Assembly: GCF_000003815.2 (NCBI RefSeq)
Contig: NC_049991.1
Span: 9,635,182 to 9,699,181 of the forward strand
Source of the DNA: Branchiostoma floridae
Lineage: Eukaryota > Chordata > Leptocardii > Amphioxiformes > Branchiostomatidae
Reading direction: 5' to 3'
Length of the DNA stretch: 64,000 nucleotides
Both the position numbers and the translations under genes were made by a program. Shown piece by piece: positions 43,401-55,400 of this stretch (position 1 is its first letter; every line of letters begins with the position of its first letter). The notes beneath the pieces were generated by a model. The model saw only the letters and a program-made list of their open reading frames with translations, did no database searches and had not been told where the DNA came from.

Positions 43401-46400
43401 AATTATCAGTGATATTGATTAGCTTAGCTTTCATTAAAAAAAATTCAGATAGAAATGAAGCCAGCAACATTTTGATTTGATCCCCAGACATGAAACAAAA
43501 GGAATAAAATCCTTGACCTTTGTACATATCTCAACAAATCAAGAGATGAATTATATCTACATTGTACCAAACCCCTGAAAGCTCAAAATTTTAAAATGCT
43601 ATTTGTAAGATGGATATTATGTCAAACATTCATATATATGTTGTCTTTCAGATGAGAGAGAACATGTAAACATAAAACACATAATATTCTGTATTATTGA
43701 TTTCCTCTGCCTCTGAGTTGAACGACCTGATCATGTGTAATGCCTAACCGTGGCTAAGCCAATGGTTTCCGATGGTAATACGATCAGACCTTTTGAAAGT
43801 AATGGCCTCCTGGTCACGTATTTGTAGTGATACATTGTGTGGCCTGCATTTATGGTTTTCCTGCCTGTTTAAGTCTTGTCCAATGTCATTGTGATGCATG
43901 AGGTTCAAACGGGGTGATTAGTAGTGTAGTCTAGGGTAGGCTTGGCATTGGGAAGGATATTTTGTCTGTAACACGTACAGAATGTCTGAAGGGTGTAGGG
44001 TCTCCCGTGGTATGGTGAGGGAAGGAAAGCATGATGAATTACTTTGAGCAGCTGCCATGAATGTTAACAGTCTGGGTCTGTAGATAAACCATATGTACTA
44101 TATCATGTTGATTTCAATATTTCATCCCAGTGAATATGAAACCCTAAAAGATTCTTAAAGATTGACGCACAACTTTTGTGTAAAATGGCCAGAGCCAATA
44201 CATTGGATTAATAGATTTCCATGTTTTAATTATAATTAAAGTAAACAATAACATCTTCAAGCAATGAACCTGTTAGATTTTAGATGGCTTCCAAGTCCTA
44301 TGAAAGAACTACATTGTTACTATACATTGTTACGATATATTGCTAGTATCATTATTACATAGCAGACCAATAATAAAACTTGCTCTTTGTTTTGTTGATA
44401 TCTACTGACATATCAAATATCATAATCCATAAATAGGTTCACCTCAATTATGCTGTCAAACCACAAAACCACACACTCTAACAAAAACATAAGCCTCTTG
44501 TTGAAGGTAAAAACAGTGCAGAAGACTACTAGTAAAGTATTTCCTTTGATTTGTATTTAGAATAGGGAATCAGCAGGTCCCATGATAACACAACAGTGCT
44601 GTATGAGTCAGAATCATGTGCTTTGTGCATTGATTTTAACTGTTGATCATTGTGGTTGTGTGTACGTGTGAGGCCCCATGTGCCAGTGACATTTATCACT
44701 GTAACAGTGGTACTTCTTATCTAGGTAAAACTATTGATACATATAGTATACTTAACATTGGACAGACAATTTTATTTAGCCAAAATGATAGCTTGTTTTG
44801 GTAGAATAGGTAGTTATAGTTGTAGTTGTTACCGGGTTTATCACATTTGTTGTGCAAAAAAATTACATGTAGTTGAGTCTTGACAGTTGACTGCACCCGA
44901 AAAAAGCTGACGTCAATTTTCTTCTTTTTTTTTTCAGGAAGAAGCTGTCCAACTTCTCCAGGTCCTTAGACTGGAACCGTGCGTCGAACTACGTGGCCAA
45001 ACGGTACATTGAGAAGGTGGAGAGGGATGTGTACTTTGAGGACGTTAAACTCCAGATGGACGCCAAGCTGTGGGGAGAGGAGTTCAACCGACATGACCCT
45101 CCGAAGAAGGTAAGTGTTGCAGCACCAACAAACTTTTAACAGTTACCTGAGATAGGCTATTTGAATTGTTTACATGACAAAAGAGTGCAATCAGGGCCAT
45201 CTCCAATTTTTGTTGTTAATAAATATAGAATACAACAAGGTGTATTCCGTATCACCGGAGATACCGTGGGTCTGATCTCCCGCGGGAGGGCTAAGACTGA
45301 GGCTTATACGGAATACACTGTGTTGTATTTTATCTATGTCATACCCTGGCCAGAAGACACTGATTTTGATTGCCAAATTCAACACATTGTTGCAACCTGC
45401 GCCATCAACTATATCCTTTAAGAACATCAATTGAGAAAAATTCCACTTGTACTGTCAGTTGCACCTGTAATTTCATTAATAGCAACGGCTGGCATGCAGT
45501 GTGTTCTATTTTATCGATGGAAGCCTGTATGATACAACTAAAAATATGTTGTGATATGGAAAATTATCACCCGGTCTGGAACACCCATTCAGAACGTTAT
45601 CGCAGCCCAGGTATATGACATAAATGGATGGATTTAACAGTAGTGCTGTAGATGCACGCAAATGTAAGATTTATCCCAGCAAATGCTATTTTACAATTAC
45701 TGTTAAGAAAATCACCCCTTTCATGTACACGATAAAGTACACATCCTTTTTATTTCAATATTCTGTCTCTTCAGGCCATGTTCTTTCATTGACAACAGCT
45801 CTACCACATTCCCTCCATTAGATACCATTAAGTACCACTGAGTTACTTACAGTTACACGACCTCCTACACTGACCTCCATTTTGATAGAAAAGCAGCTTT
45901 CAAAACTCAGTGGGGAATAAGCACCCATCAAGCATCTGTGAAGCCTTACTGAAGAGAGCCTCTTTGTATAAAAATGGCAAGCTTTTAACTTCAGAGATAA
46001 GACTCTAGATCAAAACATAAGCCTGGGAATAGTTTTGATTATAATGTATTCTATAACTTACAGTACACGTGTATGCTGAAGCGCAAAAGCGTCATTTCTG
46101 TGCATAACATACCATACAGTATAGGACTACAGTGTTAAACAAGAGCTATCTCTTGAGTTGACAGTGTTCTTGGAAGAGTGCCACTTCAGTACTGTAGAAA
46201 GACACTAGAAGGCTCATTATCAAACTTGACCTTTACCCACATGCCAAATATGATATTGATAAGCATCCATTCACAGCTTGGCTTCAATAGCATAACCCTC
46301 TGACAATGGTGAAAAATTGATGTTCCACTACATATCTATGGCTTAAAATACTATGCATGATAAAAAGGCATACTGAAACGTGACTTGAGTTTGCTGTGTT

Positions 46401-49400
46401 ATTGTGTTCGCTCATATCATGATGGTAATGACAGTATACTCCAAATCTTATCTCCAGGGGGATACAGTAGTTATCCAAACCATCCTAGTCCTCAATGTCA
46501 CATGCCTTTCCTTCCAGTATGGTTCCCTTGGCAAATAGGAAGTTCCTCAGCTGACATTGCCGACCTTGGTATTGTCGGAAGAGTGAATCAATAACAGTAG
46601 CAGTGCCAAGGAAGTCAGCACAGTGCATTTCCCCCACTATGTCTTGAGCAAATAGAAGCAGGACTCTTTCAGCATCACATAATGGAAGCATGGGTCTGCA
46701 TACATGTACAGAGCTGTGTGGATAATGCTGTTTGCTGGGTGTGACATTGGAGCAAGGATGGTTGCTTTGCTGGAATACATGATACATGGAGTACTTAGGC
46801 TGGCATTGACCAAGCTCAGTATACAGTATACATACTGTAGAGGTGGTATTTGTGTAGGAATACTTATGATAGATATACATGTAGTACCTACTTGAAAGGG
46901 AAACATGACTAAAGCATATGGCTGGGTTTGGTACATAGGTCATACAGAATAAAGATCATTATGAATTGTGGAAAGCACGTGTTTAATTGACTGGTCTGTA
47001 TCATTTTTTTAAGAAGACGACCATGAAATGAACAAAACATTCTGTATACTACTAATACACCTAAGAACTAAGTATCAAAGTCCATATACTTCGTACTAAG
47101 TATACGTGTGTACGTTAAGCTTTCCCGTGTAATGATATCCATCCTCAAACCTTTATGAGGGACAAGCTTTACATAAGGACCACCTGGCCAGTATGACAGG
47201 TTTTTTATTGTCCCTTAAATAATTTTCCCCATTGACACAATCATTGGAATCTTGTCTATAAATATAATGACCACTGATCATGGCAGACCAGATTTTATCA
47301 GTCCCCTGACTGGTCTTTTTGGGCAGGGTTGGCTGTACTGTAATTCAATACATGTATCAGATTGACCTAAAAAGTGCAAGGCAATGTGAGCAAGGTTCTA
47401 ATGCACGTAATCTGTATCACTTTTCCCAGGTGTATATTATGCAGGTAGTTACTTCGGAGTTTAAGGGCTGACCAAATTTTATCAGTCCTGTGAGCGGTCT
47501 TCTTAGGCAGGGTTGACTGCAGTGTATTTGATATCAGATTGACCTAGAAAGTACAATACTAATTTTTTGTGAGCAAGTTTTTAATACATGTATTTCCTAT
47601 CACTTTTATCAGGTGGATATTATGCAGGTTGTTATTCTGGAGTTTAAGGACCGACCTGGCTCTCCTCTGTACCACCTGGAGCACTTCATCGAGGGGAAGT
47701 ACATCAAGTACAACTCTAACTCTGGCTTTGTAGAGGACGAGGCACTCAGGTGCACCCCACAGGTGGGTCCCAGGTGTCAGGTGATGCCAGGTGTGTCCTA
47801 ATGTGTGCAGATGGCCATATAATATATGCAGGTGTGGGTGTAGTTGGATGTTTGCCAGAAATGTGCCATCATTAGTCATAGGGTGGGGCAAATGTTTGTA
47901 ACAGGTTACACCAGTTCTTGCCAAAGTCAATAACTTTGACCATTACCTACCTAGGCTACGTACCAAATGGGATATTGTTAAGTATCTATTCACAACTTCT
48001 TGGCACCAAAAGCATTAACCCTCTTGACAATGGTAAAAAAATTAATGTTCCACTACATATCTATAGACTATGCATGATAAAAAGGCATAATAGCTATGGC
48101 CATATTTTTTGATCACCAAATTGTTGCAAAATTTTAAAAAATGCCAGACTCTCAAGCATGTAAATCACCTAAAAATCTATGCTATCACATTGGAAAGGGC
48201 TTGGGAACCTGTGTACCAGCCAATCTCATGCAATTATGAGAGAATAACAGGCGTATTGTACCATAAATGTAATTTGGAGCTTGCAGACTCATTAGTCTGT
48301 GTGACACAAACTCTGCTGTCTGGGGCTGTAACCGGCCCCTCCCCGGAGACCGCCGGATGTTGGGCAGGCTGCTATAAGCAAGATATAATTGGGCTACAGA
48401 CTCATCAGTCATAATTTTTTTACAGTGCAACAGGAATATTTTGTGGCTGCTTTCCAGCCATTTATATCTTGTTTATTGACACCTTGAAGATTAAAGAATT
48501 AAATACAATGATTATTAATTTTCCCAATATATATGTTGACCCTACATACATGTTAACTGTGTCTGTCAATTTACACTAGTGAAGAACACATTTTACATCA
48601 CAATTTACAGACTGTGAATGTGTACTCTAATGCAATATTTTTTATCGCTCTCCAGACATTTAGTCCCTTCACATTCCAGCTATTTATATCTTGTGTATTG
48701 ACACTTTTGAGATGGAAGATAAATACAATGATTAGTACAAAATTTTCCCAACATATATTTTGATTCTATATGCATATTAACTATTTCTGTCAATTGACAC
48801 TAGTGAAAAACACATTTGTTAACTACAGTGTGAATGTGTAATCTAATGCAATGTTTTTATATCGCTCTCTCCAGGCATTTAGTCACTTCACGTTCGAGCG
48901 CTCGTCCCACAACATCATCGTGGTAGACATCCAGGGGGTGGGGGACCTGTGGACCGACCCCCAGATCCACACCAAGGAGGGGACGGACTATGGGGACGGG
49001 AACCTGGGTACCAAGGGCATGGCGCTGTACTTCCACTCCCACTCCTGTAACAGGATCTGTAAGGCCCTGAACCTCACCGCCTTCGACCTGTCCAACAGTG
49101 AGATCGCTAACCTGGAGAGGGCACAGGTTATACAGGTAGGGCATCGGTTATGTTCCAACAACCCTATGTTTAGACCAGGACTGGCCCCCAGACCTGTCCT
49201 TCCGTCCGGGGATGTTTGCTTGTTGGGACGGAAAAAATTGTACCCCATCCATCTCCAAAATGACATGAAAATGTTGAAAATGTACTTTCATAAATTAAGA
49301 ATGACTTACTTAGCCAGAAAAATCAACAACAATTTAAGCTGGAGACAGTCCTGGATCGGACACCTCTATCTTCCAAGACACACAGCCCTGTTCCTATCAT

Positions 49401-52400
49401 CATTGACAAAACGGGTAATTCACCCAGACATGGGATTTATCATGATATATTCACAAATCATGGTATGAACGATACGAACCTGGCTCCAAGGGGGATTAAT
49501 CCCATTTTGCTGAATCCACTGACTGATCGAATCAAGATTAATCGCACAGCTGAGCCAATCCATTATGAATAGGGTCCAAGCGGAACCCTAATGTAAGGAT
49601 GTTGTAATGTTGGGGTGTCGAAAGAGAGGGGCAGCAGTATGGAAGGATGTATGATTGAGGGGCCATTATCAAGGTTGCTAACAGTATGCTACTTGGAACA
49701 GTTATAGGCAGGTCAACAAGTTGAATAATGGTAGAAACCAGGAAAATCTTCATTTATTTCCATTGCTAGTATCTTTCTATTTCTGCTACAGTACTTTAAA
49801 TTTAATAGTAAGTTTGATTTCAGACATCATCAAAAACGATCTTGCGTGGATCGGAGGAAATCGTGATCGACCCAAGGCTGAAGAATACAGGCGACATCAC
49901 ACTGTTTCTTCGCCAGCGCTCCGAGAGTCCTCGCAACTCCCCGCGTGTGTCGGAATCAGAGGATGTCCACATGATGTCATCCTCTGTTTCCCCGCCGTAC
50001 TCCCCTGTGAATTTCTTGGATGACGACCCGTTTCCACCGAGTCTGCGCCGCCTTCGATCAGACTCTGAAAACAGCTCTATCACTCGGGTAAGCCCTGGTA
50101 CTTTGTTTGTCCTGGATGCTCATTCATGATCGTTTATTGTGTTCCTTTCAGTTTTGTGTGTTTTCTCTTGCTTTGGTGGGCTTTTAGTGCACATTTTAAC
50201 TTTCACTGCTGTTTAATATAATATAATATTATGTACTTTCTTTGCCCATTCTGTTCTCTTCTTTTCTAGCCTGGGTACCATCTGGATAGGAGTTCGCTCC
50301 AACATTTATTATATTTATTTATCGCTTCTCTGCAATTCCGTTTGGGAACCTTGACATCCCTAACGTATGGAATTGTTCATAATTTGGACAAGGGCACTGA
50401 TTGGTTCCTATGCATGAGCAAAGTAATGGATGGGTTCAAGCGCTCGTTTGAACAAGCATTCCAACAACCAAAAAGCCTCGTTCAAACAGGCGTTCCAACG
50501 ACCAGCCGCTTGTTGGAGGGCCTGTTGTCATCGAACGAGTGCTCTAGAGCCAATTCCTTAATTTGCTCATTCACTGACGTCACCACCAAAAGATTGAATA
50601 TACAGTTCTCCAGATGGGTAGCAGAAGTGAACATGGGAGCAAACTACTACCCGGATGGTACCCAGGCAACTTCTTTCCTTGATGTTAACTTTTCTCTTCT
50701 TTCCCTGCCATTGTGCTTGTTTGTGCTCTTATGTGACACCTGCCGACTCACTTGCACCACAGGGCCGTGTACGATATGACAGTGAAATGAGTGATTGTTT
50801 TGATGACACCATGTCACCAGAGGAGGTACCAACAGAAGATTCAGCCATTTGGCTTTCTTAGCTTAGACTTGAATGTAGTTCTTGTAGCAGTTCTTGTTGT
50901 TGGCTTGGCTTTAACTTAAAGATTATAAATTTTAGAGGTTTTAGTACACTGTAAGTTAGAATAGTAGGCTAGCATTCTGAATGCACAGTCATCTGTATAA
51001 AAAACTCTAATCTAGGTAAGTAATTTGATATGAGTGTTGAGTAAAGTTCTGAATTCTATCTTTCAAAACTTGCATAATTTTCTTTCAGTATAGGTAAAGT
51101 ACACTTCTAGCATGACATTTGAAATTCAACTGATTCCTAAGGATGAAATTGTATTCCAGCTCCAGAAAAAGTTGCACTGTGACAAAAAAATGAATAGAAT
51201 AGAGTAGCTTAGGATAGAATGAAATAGAACAGAACATAGAATAGAAAATCAATCATTCCCCTGATTTTGCGTGTACAGGAAGCGGAGCACGAGGAATTTG
51301 CCCGCCGCCAAGTGAGCCGACCATCCTGCGTGAATCTGGAGGTCAATTTCCGCAGGATGTCCTTGATTCAAGGTCAGCTCACTGGAGGTTCTATCCTGGG
51401 AGAGGTGAGTTAAAGATACAGCTTTGTATTCTTTTATTCTTCAACATTTTATAATATTGGTGTGCTACAGATTTTTTTCAATCTTGAATCAGCACTTGTT
51501 AACTGATATTGTTTGGTGAGTTTCATCTTCATTTAGCAATGCTATACTAACTTAGTCACCTACATACTTCCATCAAATCCCCTAGTTATTTATTAGGTCT
51601 CTTAAGAATTGATATTCTAAAGTACAAGAACCATGAGCCAGTCTTTAATGTTTGCTACATTTTGCTACTTTCCTACATATGGATTTATATCTTCATTGTA
51701 TACTGATAGCACATAAAGTCTGTGTCTTAACCACTGGCATACTAACATATCTGGCAAGGCAACCCATATGTGCTCACAAGTTTTTTTAAAAATGTTGACG
51801 CACTAGTTATTCAAAGGTAGTAGGGGGGCTGAAATCATTGCTAACCTCAGAAACAGTGGCAAAATACAGTGAGTTACCAATGTATGCTGCAACCAGCATG
51901 TGTTTGACAGCAATGGGTTTCATGTGATGAGAATTAAGCCTGTAGAACATTTAGAACACTGCAATGTTCCAAATTGTTACAGCATTTTGTTTTCCAATTT
52001 TCAGCCACAGGGTAATAAAATTATGCATCTACATGTTCCTATATTTTCACTGCAGTTTATGATGTCAAGTATTGCCAGCATGCATGTCCATATTATCTTA
52101 ACTCTTCCACAGACCAACTTAAGTACACTGAAAACTAAGTTCTTGCCCCAGCCCTTGTATCATACACCTGTTATAACTTTGCCTGCCCTCCATTCAGTTA
52201 TCCAGCACTACTGCATGTACTAAGGTTTGTTGTGTTGTCTTGTTTGTTTGTTTACCTGCTGCCCTGTGCAGAGGAACCCTCGTGTTTGCACGGAGGGGTC
52301 AATACTAGGACGGGTGAGTGTATCGTACCACGGGTGAACACTGGTACAGCGTACTGGTCCTCTATACGCATGGAAAATCATTCCCTCTATAGACCCATGG

Positions 52401-55400
52401 GCTGGTCTGCTTAATTCAAGCAGGGCAGTTTGCTTCAAGAAGCTTGGGCAGCAAGGTGTAGGACACTGCATGTGCAATGTTGTTATTGCATAGACTGCAC
52501 AGGCTATTGTTCGCTGTAGAATTTCAGAGGAGGTATTCCAACAACAGTTCTGTATTGTAGACATAAGGTACTGGTACTGTAGCATTGTTTGGTATTCAAT
52601 GTGTTATTACATTTTATTGTGTACTCCACTGCAGCTGGTGTACAGACCAAGGACATTCTTTATTTTCCTTGTACAGACAAAACAACCATACAGTAAAGAG
52701 TGAAAATTGTTCCCATTGAGCAGAAACCTGACACTGTCAGCAACTGCTGTTCTTCTCTTCCAACTACTTGTGTGTGACATCGTATCTTATCATCATCATA
52801 TCTGTCTTGATGGTACACAATTGCAAAAGGTCATGGTAAGATTGATACCGCAAACTCGTGCAACACTGTCATGAAAGGGTAATGATTAACAGTTCAAAGG
52901 ATTTTGTGTAGATATCCAAACTTATCACTTGTTCATCCACCTTTGATAGGTGCATCTGGAGATGGCAAAATACCATGAGAACGGTAGGTTTGCCCCACAA
53001 CAAGGACTGAACATGCTGCATGAGGAGGAGGTGGACTGGGACTCGGCCATCTTCCATCTGGAGAAGGCTGCTGTGTGTGGAGTTCTGGAGGCCATCGTGG
53101 CTCTGGCCAGGATGTTCCTGCAGTTGCCTCATGATGTGCTAGAGGGGGCTCATGTTGAGGTAAGTGAGCGGACAGATATGTGCTCAAGAGGAAGGGATAT
53201 TTTATTGTGGTGATGTTGAATACCCCATAGAAAATATGATGATCTGATGTTCCTGCAGTTGATTAATGATGTGCTAGAGGGAGCTCATGTTGAGTGAGAG
53301 GGCAGATAAGTGCTCAAGAGGAATGTTTTACTGGGATGATGTTGAATTTCCCTTAGAAAATATGATGATCTATTAGCTATGTGTGAGAGACTAAACCAGT
53401 CTATTTGCGGTGATATAGTGCATGGTTATGAATGTACACACTTAAAAATGCCGAAATGTTTCCAGTTTTCGCGTTACCAATTCACGGCGAACTTAAAACT
53501 GCCGCATATATTTTTCCATGGCAGTATGTGACTACAGTTACTGTAGATAGCGCTACAGCGAACTCAAAACCACTGCGAACGCTTCGTTTTCCCGCAACCG
53601 CAAATTTAAATCCCTGTGATATTAAATGCATTTACAGTAATATGTACCTATAATATACTGAAGGTAGAACCATTGCAATTGTAGAACACAGAAGAAAACA
53701 CCAACCGAGGTGTAGACTACATGCGGATGGCAGCGGTTGCAGGGGATCGCGGTGCCATGATCTACTTGGCAAATGCCTACCATACCGGCTCGGGCCTTGG
53801 AACTGAAAGGTACACCACTTCTCTCCTGCTACCTTGATGTACATTATTTTTCCATATTAGGCCATGTTGATTTCATTATATAGATGACATCTGCTTGCGC
53901 ATCAAATTGCAAAATAGATAAAAAGTTGTCAACCATACTGTAAATATAGAATACAACACGGTGTATTCCGTATCACCCGAGGTACCAGCCCGACCGCGGG
54001 TCGGATCGCCCGACGGCCGAAGTCATACCCACCTGAGAAAACCACTGTTTTGATGCGAAATGCGCCAGAAGTTGAACAAATTTGTTGCCCTCGAAAAAAA
54101 AAAGCGTTGCAACAGTAATGTTCCAACGTCCAAATCAAGTAGTCGAACTTTCGATGGCGCCGTACTCGGCCCACTCGAAACAGTTTGATTTATTCGAATG
54201 GAGCCCGTGTGATAAGCCCGGGCCGTACGGAAAGTTATCACTCGGTCCGGAACACCCGTATCAAACGTTTTCGCGTCACAGGTATGACATAAATTGTACA
54301 AAGCAGCTTTGAAATAAGCAAACATATATCATGGATTGCAAACACAAATAACAAAAATGTATACTTTTGTCACAGAATATTCCAGGTCAATGAAGATGTA
54401 TAGGAGCAAAAATGAAGAATCTATTGTTCGGTCATATGATCAACCTTCATGACAATGACCATAACATAATGAAGGCTGTTTGTAACTTTATATAATTTTT
54501 TTTATTCACATGCTCGCATCAGTTTTGGGGTTCCAGAACATGTCATCCATATACAATTTTTTGCAATCAAATCAGTATTGCCTTTAGATCATCAGTCTGA
54601 TTCTATTATGATGATAATAACATACATGTATGGACATATCTATTTGTTTTGCTTTCTTAACAGAAACTTGTCGGTTCAGGATAAATAAAAACGTATTGAA
54701 GCCGTTTATTTTTTCTTATCAGTAAATGTGACGTGGTTGTATTTCTCTGTTCTTCCAGAGATATAGACTGGGTAGAAGCCACCCGCTGGTACGACCAGGC
54801 TGTTAACCAGTCAGGTGAGGATGAGGAGGGTTGTTATGATGCCACCATGGAGGAACCAGCCTATTTACTGATGGCCAAAGAAGCTGAGCTGTACAGGGAG
54901 GGTGGGCATGGGCTGGAGAAGGACCCTGAAAGAGCTGGTAAGGAGTTCTTCCTTTTTCAGAAGAGGAAACTGAAGATGTCATAACTCTGTGAAGTTTGTC
55001 TGATAACCCCTTTTACAGAGATCAGAACGTGGCGACAGGAATTCTAAGTATTATGTCTAAGGTATAGCCCCAGAAAAAGAAAAGAAAACCCATCTGGACG
55101 TTGTTAAGCAAATAGAAACAATGGGCAAGACAAGGACTGTTTTCTTTACATTTGACATATTACCTAGAACTCCTGTCACCTCACATTCATTCTGATCTCT
55201 ATGATAGGGTTTATTCACATGTTTTATTCATTTTTGTAAATATCTCGCAGATTCTGTCTAATGCATTTTCCCCACTGGCTCAAAGGTAAAGGACATGCAA
55301 ATAGCAGAAAATTGAAGACAGGATATGAGATAACCTATACAAGGACCTTTGACCTAACTTCATGCCCGGGTCCCCCAACCTGCCAATTATGTGAAAACTA

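Noticed and set aside
48857-49266. Minus-strand ORFs over EEF2K exon 5
   Set aside because: Antisense shadow of a well-supported conserved exon.
50342-50779. 145-codon plus-strand ORF
   Set aside because: It lies mostly in an inverted-repeat element and runs through the EEF2K exon 7 acceptor without a known domain.
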